Shown here piece by piece: positions 26,437 through 34,187 of a stretch of DNA of 56,301 bases (its first letter is position 1; each line of letters begins with the position of its first letter). Where the stretch lies: positions 1 to 56,301 of the forward strand of contig CAIZNI010000032.1 in the NCBI GenBank assembly GCA_903934295.1. The letters run 5' to 3'. Made by a program: the position numbers and the translations under genes. This DNA is from an uncultured beta proteobacterium. GTDB lineage: Bacteria; Pseudomonadota; Gammaproteobacteria; Burkholderiales; Burkholderiaceae_E. A model generated the notes under the pieces. That model was not told where the DNA came from. It did no database searches and saw nothing but the letters and a program-made list of their open reading frames with translations.

Positions 26437-28365
26437 ATGGTGAGTCGATTTTTCGAGCCGCATGCCGGTACCCCGAACCCTTCGCGCCATCCGAGCATGG
26501 CCGAGCTGATCGCCAACCCGGCCCGGCGCACCCTGATGACCGGCGCCACCGCCGCGTCGCTCGCCTCGGTGCTGGCGCTGGAGGGCTGTGCCGCGCTCCC
26601 GGTCTCGGGCGGTCCGCTGGTGGGATTCAAGGGCATCCCGACCTCTGCCGAGGACGCGGTGCGCGTGCCCGAGGGTTACCGCGCCGATGTGGTGGTGGCC
26701 TGGGGCGACCCGATCGGCGATGTGCGCGGCATGCCGGCGTTTCAGTGGAATGCCGGCAACAGCGCGGCCGACCAGGAATTGCAGTCGGGCACCCATCACG
26801 ACGGCATGCATTTCTTTCCGCTGCCGCTGGGCTCGGACAATTCCAACCACGGGTTGCTGGTGATGAATCACGAGTATCCCGACAACGGCGGCCTGTTCCC
26901 CGACGGCATGGCGAACTGGTCGCTGGCCAAGGTGCGCAAGGCGCAGGCGGCGCTGGGCTGCTCGGTCCAGGAGATCCGGCTGGTCGAGGGCCGCTGGCAG
27001 CTGGTGCGACCGTCGCGCCACGCGCGCCGCATCCACGCGAACACGCCGATGCGCATCGGTGGCCCGGCGGCCGGTCACCCGCTGATGCGCACCGCTGCCA
27101 GCCCGGACGGTCGCGAGGCGCTGGGCACCCTCAACAACTGCGCCAGCGGCTTCACGCCCTGGGGCACCTACCTCACCTGCGAGGAGAACTTCAGCTTCCA
27201 TTTTCGGCCCGCCGCCGAGCCGACCCGGATGGAGGAGCGTTACGAGCTCAGCCCCAAGGTGCGGTTCTCCTTTCGCTGGGGCGAGGCCGATCCGCGTTTC
27301 GACATGGTGCGCAGCCGCAACGAGCCCAACCATTTCGGGTGGGTGGTCGAGTTCGACCCCTTCGACCCGGACTCGGTGCCGGTCAAGCGCACCGCCCTGG
27401 GCCGCTTCTCCCACGAGGGCGCCACCACCGTGATCGCGCGCGACGGGCGGGTGGTGGTCTACTCGGGTGACGATCGTGGCTTCGAATACCTCTACAAGTT
27501 CGTCAGCAGCCGGCCCTGGAATCCGCACGACCGGGCCGCCAACCGCACGCTGCTCGACGAGGGCACGCTGCAGGTGGCGCGCTGCAACGCCGATGGCAGC
27601 GGCGAGTGGCTCGATCTCGTGCACGGGCGCAACGGTCTGACCGCGGCCAATGGTTTCGACTCGCAGGCCGCGGTGGTGATGTTCGCGCGCGCTGCCGGCG
27701 ACCAGGTGGGCGCGACGCGGATGGACCGGCCCGAGTGGATCGCCCGCCATCCCGGCACCGGCGACCTGTACCTCACGCTCACCAACAACGTCGGGCGCGG
27801 CCGCCAGGGTGCCGAGGGGGCCAACCCGGCCAATCCGCGCGCGCCCAATCCCTACGGTCACATCATGCGCTGGGCCGAGGCGGGCGGCGACCACACCGCA
27901 AGCCGCTTCACCTGGGAGACCTTTGTCTTGGCGGGCGACCCGCAACACGCGAATCCGGCGGTGCGCGGCAACCTCCAGGGCGATCTCTTCGCCTCACCCG
28001 ACGGGCTGTTCATCGATGCGCGCGGCGTGATGTGGGTGCAGACCGATGTCTCGCCCAATGTCCTGCTCAAGGACGATCACCGCGTCTACGGCAACAACCA
28101 GGTGCTGGCGATCGATCCGGTCACCCGCGTGGCGCGGCGTTTCCTGACCGGTCCGCGGGGCTGCGAGCTGACCGGGGGCTGCATGACGCCGGACGGGCGC
28201 ACGCTGTTCGTGAACATCCAGCACCCCGGCGAAGTCGGCAGTCTGGGGACCGACCCGGCCGATCCCCGCCGGCTCTCGAACTGGCCCGATTTCCGGCCCG
28301 ACGGCCGGCCGCGCTCGGCCACCGTGGCGGTGCGGCGCGGCGATGGCGGGGTGGTGGGCACCTGA
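26437..28365 (+). CDS. PhoX-family phosphatase (DUF839)
   Basis: A 642-residue exported protein of the PhoX family, calcium/iron-dependent phosphomonoesterases. The N-terminal region has a twin-arginine-like NPARRTLMTG followed by a hydrophobic stretch ending ALEGC, so export by Tat is likely. The body has PEGYRADVVVAWGDP, HHDGMHFFPL, GLLVMNHEY, NNCASGFTPWGTYLTCEENF, SHEGATTVIARDGRVVVYSGDD and GCELTGGCMTPDGRTLFVNIQHPG, all family blocks carrying acidic and other metal ligands. Length is usual. PhoX genes are often phosphate-regulated, but I do not see a PhoB box upstream; the gene lies just behind a Bug gene. Confidence 0.9.
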   Translation: MVSRFFEPHAGTPNPSRHPSMAELIANPARRTLMTGATAASLASVLALEGCAALPVSGGPLVGFKGIPTSAEDAVRVPEGYRADVVVAWGDPIGDVRGMPAFQWNAGNSAADQELQSGTHHDGMHFFPLPLGSDNSNHGLLVMNHEYPDNGGLFPDGMANWSLAKVRKAQAALGCSVQEIRLVEGRWQLVRPSRHARRIHANTPMRIGGPAAGHPLMRTAASPDGREALGTLNNCASGFTPWGTYLTCEENFSFHFRPAAEPTRMEERYELSPKVRFSFRWGEADPRFDMVRSRNEPNHFGWVVEFDPFDPDSVPVKRTALGRFSHEGATTVIARDGRVVVYSGDDRGFEYLYKFVSSRPWNPHDRAANRTLLDEGTLQVARCNADGSGEWLDLVHGRNGLTAANGFDSQAAVVMFARAAGDQVGATRMDRPEWIARHPGTGDLYLTLTNNVGRGRQGAEGANPANPRAPNPYGHIMRWAEAGGDHTASRFTWETFVLAGDPQHANPAVRGNLQGDLFASPDGLFIDARGVMWVQTDVSPNVLLKDDHRVYGNNQVLAIDPVTRVARRFLTGPRGCELTGGCMTPDGRTLFVNIQHPGEVGSLGTDPADPRRLSNWPDFRPDGRPRSATVAVRRGDGGVVGT

Positions 28366-28399
28366 GCGGGGAGGCGGGCCCGGCGCCGAGTGCGGGCGG

Positions 28400-28465
28400 T
28401 TCGCGCTGCGCGCGGTGACCCGTTCGCGCTGCGCGCGGTGACTCGTTCGCGCTGCGCGCTCAGCC
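28400..28465. repeat. 23-bp tandem repeat between convergent phoX and MFS genes
   Basis: The block TTCGCGCTGCGCGC starts at 28400, 28423 and 28446, a period of 23 bases. The first two copies continue alike as GGTGAC and the third runs into the stop codon of the MFS gene. It lies where two transcripts meet. The copies are GC-rich with partial self-complementarity but no T-run. Confidence 0.75.
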
Positions 28466-29677
28466 CGGCTTGCGCGCGGTGGCGAACAGCACCGAGCCCA
28501 GCCCGGCCACCACCGCCAGCACGGTGAAGCCGGTGCGGTAGTCGCCGGTGGCGTCGGCGAACAGGCCCGCCACCATCGGCCCGCCGATCTGGCCGATCGC
28601 GATGATCAGCGACGACAGGCCCAGGATCATGCCGATCGAGCGGCGCCCGAAGTAGTCGGCCCGGATCGCCTGCATGAAGGGGCCGCGCAGCCCCCAGGCC
28701 GTGCCGTGCAGGATCGCGAAGGCAGTCAGCATCAGCGGGCCGGTGGCGTAGGTGAGCATCAGCAGGCCGCCGGCGTGCATCAGCATGCAGGCCGCGCAGA
28801 TCCAGCGCTTGCTGTAGCGATCGCCCACCGCGCCGCCGATCAGCACGCCGCCGACCTGCGAGATGGTCATGATCATGATGTACAGCGCCGCCTGCGGCAC
28901 CGAATAGCCGAGGGACTCGCGCATGTGGGTGATCGCGTGCACATTCACCGCGGTCACCACCAGCAGCGCGAAGCCGTGGCCCAGCGACAGCAGCCAGAAG
29001 GCGCTGGTGCGCAGCGCCTCTCGGGCGGTGAACTCGCGCTGCGGCGTGCTGTCGGCCGCCGCCGCTTCGGCGGCGGTCGGCGGGGGCAGCCCGTCGACCG
29101 TCTCGCCCATGTCCTGCGGGCGGCGTCGGAACACGGTGGCCAGCGGCCAGCCGATCACTATCGCCAGCACGCCCGAGCCGAAGGCGGTGGTGCGCCAGCC
29201 CAGGTGCAGGATCGACCAGGCCACCACCGGCACCAGGATGCCGCCCAGCGCCAGGCCGAGCCCGGACATCGACAGCGCCCGGGCGCGCTTGCGCTCGAAC
29301 CAGTGGATGATCGCGATGTTCAGCGGGAAATAGCCGGACAGGCTCGAGCCCAGCGCGATCACCAGCACCGCGCCGTACAGGCCGGGCAGGGTGTCGATCT
29401 GGCTGAACAGCATCAGGCCGGCGCCGAAGGTCAGGATGCCGACCCGGATCATGGTTTGCGGGCCGAAACGGTCGATCGCCCAGCCCAGCAGCGGGCCGAT
29501 GATGGCGGTCTCCATCGACTGCATGGCCGAGGCCGCCGACAGCGAGGTCTTGCTCCAGCCCTTTTCTTCGGTCAACACCGCGAAATAGGCACCAAATGCC
29601 TGATGCAGCAGGGCCGCGTGCAACAGCTGGATGCCAGCGGCGGCACTGACCATTTTCCAGCCGTAGAAGATCTTCAT
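28460..29677 (-). CDS. MFS transporter, monocarboxylate/oxalate-formate (OFA) type
   Basis: A 405-residue membrane protein with 12 predicted helices. The N-terminus MKIFYGWKMVSAAAGIQLL is typical of the MCT/OFA group, and GWAIDRFGPQTMIRVG is the conserved TM2-TM3 loop. A central loop near residues 195-215 is rich in Pro and Ala. Members carry monocarboxylates or similar acids, so uptake of a small organic acid is plausible. It lies alone between PhoX and the flavoprotein gene, divergent from the latter by 168 bases. Confidence 0.85.
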   Translation of the reverse strand: MKIFYGWKMVSAAAGIQLLHAALLHQAFGAYFAVLTEEKGWSKTSLSAASAMQSMETAIIGPLLGWAIDRFGPQTMIRVGILTFGAGLMLFSQIDTLPGLYGAVLVIALGSSLSGYFPLNIAIIHWFERKRARALSMSGLGLALGGILVPVVAWSILHLGWRTTAFGSGVLAIVIGWPLATVFRRRPQDMGETVDGLPPPTAAEAAAADSTPQREFTAREALRTSAFWLLSLGHGFALLVVTAVNVHAITHMRESLGYSVPQAALYIMIMTISQVGGVLIGGAVGDRYSKRWICAACMLMHAGGLLMLTYATGPLMLTAFAILHGTAWGLRGPFMQAIRADYFGRRSIGMILGLSSLIIAIGQIGGPMVAGLFADATGDYRTGFTVLAVVAGLGSVLFATARKPG

Positions 29678-29845
29678 GGGGGCGACGGTGTCAGGAAAGA
29701 CTTCAGTCTACCGGCCCGGGCTGGCGCGGCCTTGCGCCAGGTTCGACGATTGAAATCCCGACGCCGGGCGGCGCGTCTAGAATGCGCGAACCGGACCTCA
29801 ACCCGGCAGCGGCCGGCCGGGGCTGGCGCACAGCGGAGCGATGCG

Positions 29846-31612
29846 ATGAACGACAACGGGCTGGCGGGTCTGACCCCCGCGGTGGCGGCGCAGGCCTGGC
29901 TGAACGCCTTCGGGGTGGCCCTGGCGGCCGGTGATGTCGCCGCGGCATCCGGGATGTTCAGCCCCGACGGCCACTGGCGCGACCTGGTCGCCTTCAGCGC
30001 GACCCTGCAGACCGTCAGCGGTCGCGCCGGCATCGCCGCCGCGCTGGACCGCACCCTGGCCAGCACCCGCCCCAGCGGCTTGCGCCTGGCGCCGGCGCGC
30101 ACCGCGCCGCACCGGGCGGTGCGCGCCGGGGTCGCCGTCATCGAGGCGATGTTCGCCTTCGACACCGCCGCCGGGACCGCCGACGGGGTGCTGCGCCTGG
30201 TCGCCGACCCCGACGGGCCGGGCGGCGTTCGCGCCTGGATCCTGGTGACCGCGCTGGCGGCGCTGCACGAGCCGGCAACGACCCGCGCCGGCCAGCCGGT
30301 GGGTGGCGTCGAGGCCTCGCGGGTGTTCGGCGGCGAGAACTGGCTGGACCGGCGCCGGCACGCCCAGGCCTACGAGGGGCGCGACCCGGCGGTGCTGGTG
30401 GTGGGCGCCGGCCAGGCCGGCCTGTCGATCGCCGCGCGCCTGGGGCAACTCGGCGTGGACACCCTGGTCATCGATCGCCAGGCGCGCATCGGCGACAACT
30501 GGCGCCATCGCTATCACTCGCTCACGCTGCACAACGAAGTGCATGTGAACCACCTGCCCTACCTGCCGTTTCCCTCGACCTGGCCGGTGTTCATCCCCAA
30601 GGACAAGCTGGCGAACTGGTTCGAGTCCTATGCCGAGGCGATGGAGCTGAACTGCTGGTGCGACACCGAACTCGTCGGCGGATCGTATGACGAGGCCGCT
30701 GGCCACTGGCGCATCCGACTGCGCACCGCCGGGGGCGCCGAGCGGGTCATGCACCCGCGTCACCTGGTGATGGCCACCGGCGTGAGCGGCATCGCGGTGC
30801 GCCCGGCGCTGCCCGGGCTGGCCGACTTCGCCGGCACGGTGATGCATTCCGGCCGCTACACCGAGGGCGCCGCCTGGAAAGGGCGCGACGTGCTGGTGCT
30901 GGGCACCGGCAACAGCGGCCATGATGTGGCCCAGGACCTGCACGCGAGCGGCGCCCGGGTCACCCTGATCCAGCGCAGTCCGACCCATGTGGTCAGCCTG
31001 CGCGAGGCGCAGCGCGTCTATGCGCTCTACGCCGAAGGCATGCCCACCGACGACTGTGACCTGCTGGCCACCGCGATGCCCCATCCGGTGCTGCGCCAGG
31101 CCTACCAGCTGTCCACCGCCGCCTCCAGCCAGGCCGATGCGCCGCTGCGCCAGGCGCTGGCCGCGCGCGGCTTTCGCCTGACCGACGGCGAGGACCACAC
31201 CGGCTTCCAGATGATGTACCTGCGCCGCGGCGGCGGTTACTACTTCAACGTCGGTTGCTCGGACCTGATCGCGCGCGGCGAGATCGGGCTGCTGTCTTTC
31301 GATGACATCGAATGCTTCGAGGCGGGCGGGGCGCGGCTGCGCGACGGGCGCACGGTGGGTGCCGACCTGCTGGTGCTGGCGACCGGGTATCTGAACCAGC
31401 AGGAACTGGTGCGCGCGCAGCTGGGCGACGCGATCGCCGATCGGATCGGGCCGGTGTGGGGTTTCGACGAGGGCGGGGAGCTGCGCAACATGTGGCGCCC
31501 GACGGCGCAGCCCGGCCTGTGGTTCACCGCGGGCAGCCTGGCGCAGTGCCGGATCTTCTCGAAGTACCTGGCCCTGCAGATCAAGGCGCGCGAGGCGGCG
31601 CTGGCGCGCTGA
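29846..31612 (+). CDS. NTF2-like/flavin-containing monooxygenase fusion protein
   Basis: A 588-residue cytoplasmic flavoprotein. The first roughly 150 residues look like an NTF2/SnoaL-type domain (AWLNAFGVALAAGDVAAASGMF). The rest is a flavin-dependent monooxygenase: FAD loop VVGAGQAGLSIAARLG near 190, FMO fingerprint FAGTVMHSGRY near 330, NADPH loop VLGTGNSGHDVAQ near 355 and ATGYLN near 515. Such enzymes hydroxylate at N or S, or perform Baeyer-Villiger oxidation. The start ATG at 29846 gives the complete NTF2 domain; the frame is open far upstream, but that part is antisense to the MFS gene. A TAGAAT at 29777 could be a -10. Its 3' end overlaps the ygjP-like gene, on the other strand, by 32 bases. 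Confidence 0.88.
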   Translation: MNDNGLAGLTPAVAAQAWLNAFGVALAAGDVAAASGMFSPDGHWRDLVAFSATLQTVSGRAGIAAALDRTLASTRPSGLRLAPARTAPHRAVRAGVAVIEAMFAFDTAAGTADGVLRLVADPDGPGGVRAWILVTALAALHEPATTRAGQPVGGVEASRVFGGENWLDRRRHAQAYEGRDPAVLVVGAGQAGLSIAARLGQLGVDTLVIDRQARIGDNWRHRYHSLTLHNEVHVNHLPYLPFPSTWPVFIPKDKLANWFESYAEAMELNCWCDTELVGGSYDEAAGHWRIRLRTAGGAERVMHPRHLVMATGVSGIAVRPALPGLADFAGTVMHSGRYTEGAAWKGRDVLVLGTGNSGHDVAQDLHASGARVTLIQRSPTHVVSLREAQRVYALYAEGMPTDDCDLLATAMPHPVLRQAYQLSTAASSQADAPLRQALAARGFRLTDGEDHTGFQMMYLRRGGGYYFNVGCSDLIARGEIGLLSFDDIECFEAGGARLRDGRTVGADLLVLATGYLNQQELVRAQLGDAIADRIGPVWGFDEGGELRNMWRPTAQPGLWFTAGSLAQCRIFSKYLALQIKAREAALAR

Positions 31613-32132
31613 GCGCGCCGTCTGCGGGCGCGGCCTTGTCGGCCGCCTCGCGCATCGCCAGCATCGTCAGGTACAGCCGGGTGTCGAACTCGATCTGGTG
31701 GTAGCCGGGCAGCATGTGCTCGCACAGCGCGTAGAACGCCTTGTTGTGCTCGAGCTCCTTCAGGTGCGCCAGCTCGTGCACCAGGATCATCTCGAGCATC
31801 GCGGCCGGCGCGTCCTTGAAGACCGCGGCCACCCGGATTTCGCGCTTGGCCTTGAGCTGGCCGCCCTGCACCCGCGAGATGGCGGTCAGAGTGCCCAGCG
31901 CCCGCTGGTCGATCTGCAGCCGGTTGTCGTAACCGACCCGCGCCAGCACCGGGGCGTTGCGCAGGTGGCGCTGCTTCAGGTCCATCGCATGGCGGTAGAG
32001 CGCCGGGTCGTTGCGCACCTGGTGGCGCTCCGGGTACACGCGGGCCAGGTGCGCGGCGACACGCCCCTGCGCCAGCGCCTCGCGGGCCGCGGCGACCACC
32101 GATTCCGGATAGCCCGACAGCAGGGGCAGCAT
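31581..32132 (-). CDS. YgjP-like (DUF45) zinc metallopeptidase family protein
   Basis: A 183-residue cytoplasmic protein with the zinc motif HELAHLKELEH (HExxH followed by a third His), typical of the YgjP/DUF45 group related to the M48 peptidases. The family includes an E. coli member reported to act on UTP, so the true activity is uncertain. The start ATG at 32132 overlaps the slyX stop as TGATG, so translation is probably coupled. It is the last gene of the can-slyX-ygjP operon, and its 3' end runs 32 bases into the oppositely oriented flavoprotein gene. Confidence 0.85.
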   Translation of the reverse strand: MLPLLSGYPESVVAAAREALAQGRVAAHLARVYPERHQVRNDPALYRHAMDLKQRHLRNAPVLARVGYDNRLQIDQRALGTLTAISRVQGGQLKAKREIRVAAVFKDAPAAMLEMILVHELAHLKELEHNKAFYALCEHMLPGYHQIEFDTRLYLTMLAMREAADKAAPADGALSAPAPPRAP

Positions 32133-32356
32133 CAGTAGTGCGGCGGCAGTTCGTCGCGCAGGCTGCGAAAGGCGCCGGCGTCGCCGCCCTGGGACTGCGC
32201 CTGTTCGCGCAGCTGCGCGATCTCGCGCGCCAGCCGCTCGAGCTGCTGCTGCTGGCGCACGATGACTTCGTTCAGGTGATCGACCAGGTCCTCGGTGAAG
32301 CTGGCCTTGATCTCCAGATCGGCCAGCCGCTGTTCGATGCGGGCGCTGTCGTTCAT
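32132..32356 (-). CDS. slyX: SlyX family protein
   Basis: A 74-residue cytoplasmic protein, nearly all coiled coil. It opens with RIEQRLADLEIKASFTEDLV and continues LNEVIVRQQQQLERLAREIAQL, the SlyX pattern, and ends in the family's PPHY. Its function is not known; E. coli slyX lies near slyD. Here it is squeezed between can (4-base ATGA overlap at its start) and the ygjP-like gene (1-base overlap at its stop). Confidence 0.9.
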   Translation of the reverse strand: MNDSARIEQRLADLEIKASFTEDLVDHLNEVIVRQQQQLERLAREIAQLREQAQSQGGDAGAFRSLRDELPPHY

Positions 32357-33021
32357 GCCGCCAGCCCTTCCCAGCGGGCCAGCAGACCCGCCAGCGCCGC
32401 GTCGTAGGCCGGGCCCACCTCGTCCAGGCAGGTCGCGGTGATGCGCAGGTCCTGCAGCAGGCCGTTGTGCAGGCCGTAGACCCAGCCGTGCACCACCGCC
32501 GTCTGGCCGCGCTGCCACGCATCGCGGACCACGGTGGTGCGGCACACGTTGCGGGCCTGCTCCAGCACATTGAGCTCGACCAGCGCATCGACCCGCTGGT
32601 GCTCGGGCAGCCGCTCGAGGAAGGCCTCGTGCGTGTCGCGCACATCCTGCACATGGCGCAGCCAGTTGTCGACCAGGCCGGCCCGCTGGTTGGTCAGCGC
32701 TGCGCGCACCCCGCCGCAGTTGCTGTGGCCGACCACGATGATGTGCTGTACCCCCAGCACATCGACCGCGTACTGGATCGCGCTCAGTGCATTCAGGTCC
32801 GAGTGCACCAGGAGGTTGGCCACGTTGCGATGCACGAACATCTCGCCGGGCAGCAGATCGACCAGCTCATTGGCCGGCACCCGGCTGTCGGCGCAGCCGA
32901 TCCACATGTAGCGCGGCTGCTGCTGGCTGAGCAGGCCGGTGAAGAAGCCCGGGGTGCGCGCCTCGGTCCTGGCCGCCCACAGGCGATTGCGTTCGAAGAG
33001 GCTCGCGAGGTCTGGTGACAT
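32353..33021 (-). CDS. can: Beta-class carbonic anhydrase
   Basis: A 222-residue zinc enzyme converting CO2 and bicarbonate in the cytoplasm, which supplies bicarbonate to carboxylases. The zinc site is complete: Cys43 and Asp45 in CADSRVP, His99 and Cys102 in GHSNCGG. Length and N-terminus (SLFERNRLWAARTE) match the E. coli Can clade. The start at 33021 is the only one giving this N-terminus. It leads an operon with slyX and ygjP through overlapping start and stop codons. Confidence 0.95.
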   Translation of the reverse strand: MSPDLASLFERNRLWAARTEARTPGFFTGLLSQQQPRYMWIGCADSRVPANELVDLLPGEMFVHRNVANLLVHSDLNALSAIQYAVDVLGVQHIIVVGHSNCGGVRAALTNQRAGLVDNWLRHVQDVRDTHEAFLERLPEHQRVDALVELNVLEQARNVCRTTVVRDAWQRGQTAVVHGWVYGLHNGLLQDLRITATCLDEVGPAYDAALAGLLARWEGLAA

Positions 33022-33176
33022 GTCGACATTGTAGGCAGTTGCCCGTCTGGCGCGCCGGTGCCGGCGTGCGCCGGGTTTCCCCTGTTGGCTGGAACTTGAG
33101 AGAATCGGGTCTGTCCGGCCGTCGCGTGCCCCGCCTGCGCACCGGTCTTCACCCAACCCCCGCCCGGAGCACCGTC

Positions 33177-34142
33177 ATGCCCACTCGTCTCATGCGCAGC
33201 CTGTTCGCGCTTCTCGTCAGCCTCGCTTGCGCCAGTGCCTTCGCGCAGGCCGGCAAGCCGGTGAAGATCCTGGTCGGGTTCCCGCCCGGCGGCGGCACCG
33301 ACGCCATCGCCCGTACCCTGGCCGACAAGCTCAAGGACGAGCTCGGTGTGCCGGTGGTGGTCGAGAACCGGGCCGGCGCCGGCGGCCAGATCGCCGCCCA
33401 GGCCCTGAAGGCGGCGGCTCCCGATGGCACCACCCTGTTCCTGTCGCATGACCACACCATCTCGATCCTGCCCCTGGTGGTGAAGAACCCGGGCTATGAC
33501 CCGGCCCAGGACTTCGTCGCGGTGGCCGGATTCGCCACCTTCGTCAACGGGCTCGCGGTGTCCGCCGGCACCCCGGCCCGGACCTTCAACGAGTACATCG
33601 CGTGGGTGCGTGCCCAGGGCGGCAAGACCACCATCGGTGTCCCGGCGCCGGCGTCGGTGCCCGAGTTCCTGGTCAGCGTGATCGGCGAGCGCAACAAGCT
33701 CGATGCGGTCGCGGCCCCCTATCGGGGCAGCGCCCCCCTGATCGCCGACATGCTGGGCAACCAGATCCCGGCCGGCGTGGCCTCGGTGCCCGACTTCATC
33801 GAGAACCATCGGGCCGGCAAGCTGCGGATGGTCGCGGTCCTGGGCAGCGCGCGCCAGGCGGCGCTCCCCGAGGTGCCCACCTTCACCGAGCTCGGCCTGC
33901 CGGGCTTCGAGGATGTGCCGTACTACGGGTTCTTCGCGCCGGCCGGTACTTCGCCCCAGGTGATCGAGCAGTTCTCGGCGGCCCTGTCGCGGGTGCTGGC
34001 CAGGGCCGATGTCCGCGAGCGCCTGACCGGATGGGGGCTTACCGTGGGTTTCATGCCGCAGGCGCAGCTGGCTGCGCGTGAGCGCGCCTACAGCCAGGTC
34101 TGGACGCGGATTATTTCCGCGAGCGGCTTTCAGCCGAAGTAA
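33177..34142 (+). CDS. Bug/TctC-family substrate-binding protein
   Basis: A 321-residue periplasmic binding protein. The signal peptide (MRSLFALLVSLACASAFAQA) is cut near residue 24; KPVKILVGFPPGGGTD and VVVENRAGAGGQIAAQALK are the family blocks. ATG 33177 is chosen because it gives the signal peptide. It is divergent from can and convergent with the fused acyl-CoA dehydrogenase gene. A link to that catabolic operon, as an uptake protein for its substrate, is reasonable but unproven. No TctA or TctB is in the window. Confidence 0.9.
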   Translation: MPTRLMRSLFALLVSLACASAFAQAGKPVKILVGFPPGGGTDAIARTLADKLKDELGVPVVVENRAGAGGQIAAQALKAAAPDGTTLFLSHDHTISILPLVVKNPGYDPAQDFVAVAGFATFVNGLAVSAGTPARTFNEYIAWVRAQGGKTTIGVPAPASVPEFLVSVIGERNKLDAVAAPYRGSAPLIADMLGNQIPAGVASVPDFIENHRAGKLRMVAVLGSARQAALPEVPTFTELGLPGFEDVPYYGFFAPAGTSPQVIEQFSAALSRVLARADVRERLTGWGLTVGFMPQAQLAARERAYSQVWTRIISASGFQPK

Positions 34143-34187
34143 GCACTGGCCTTGGAGCGACGGACGCCGGGCTGACCGGCGCCCGGC

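Noticed and set aside
28706-29845. A long N-terminal extension of the NTF2-FMO protein.
   Set aside because: That stretch is antisense to the MFS gene; the NTF2 domain begins right after ATG 29846.
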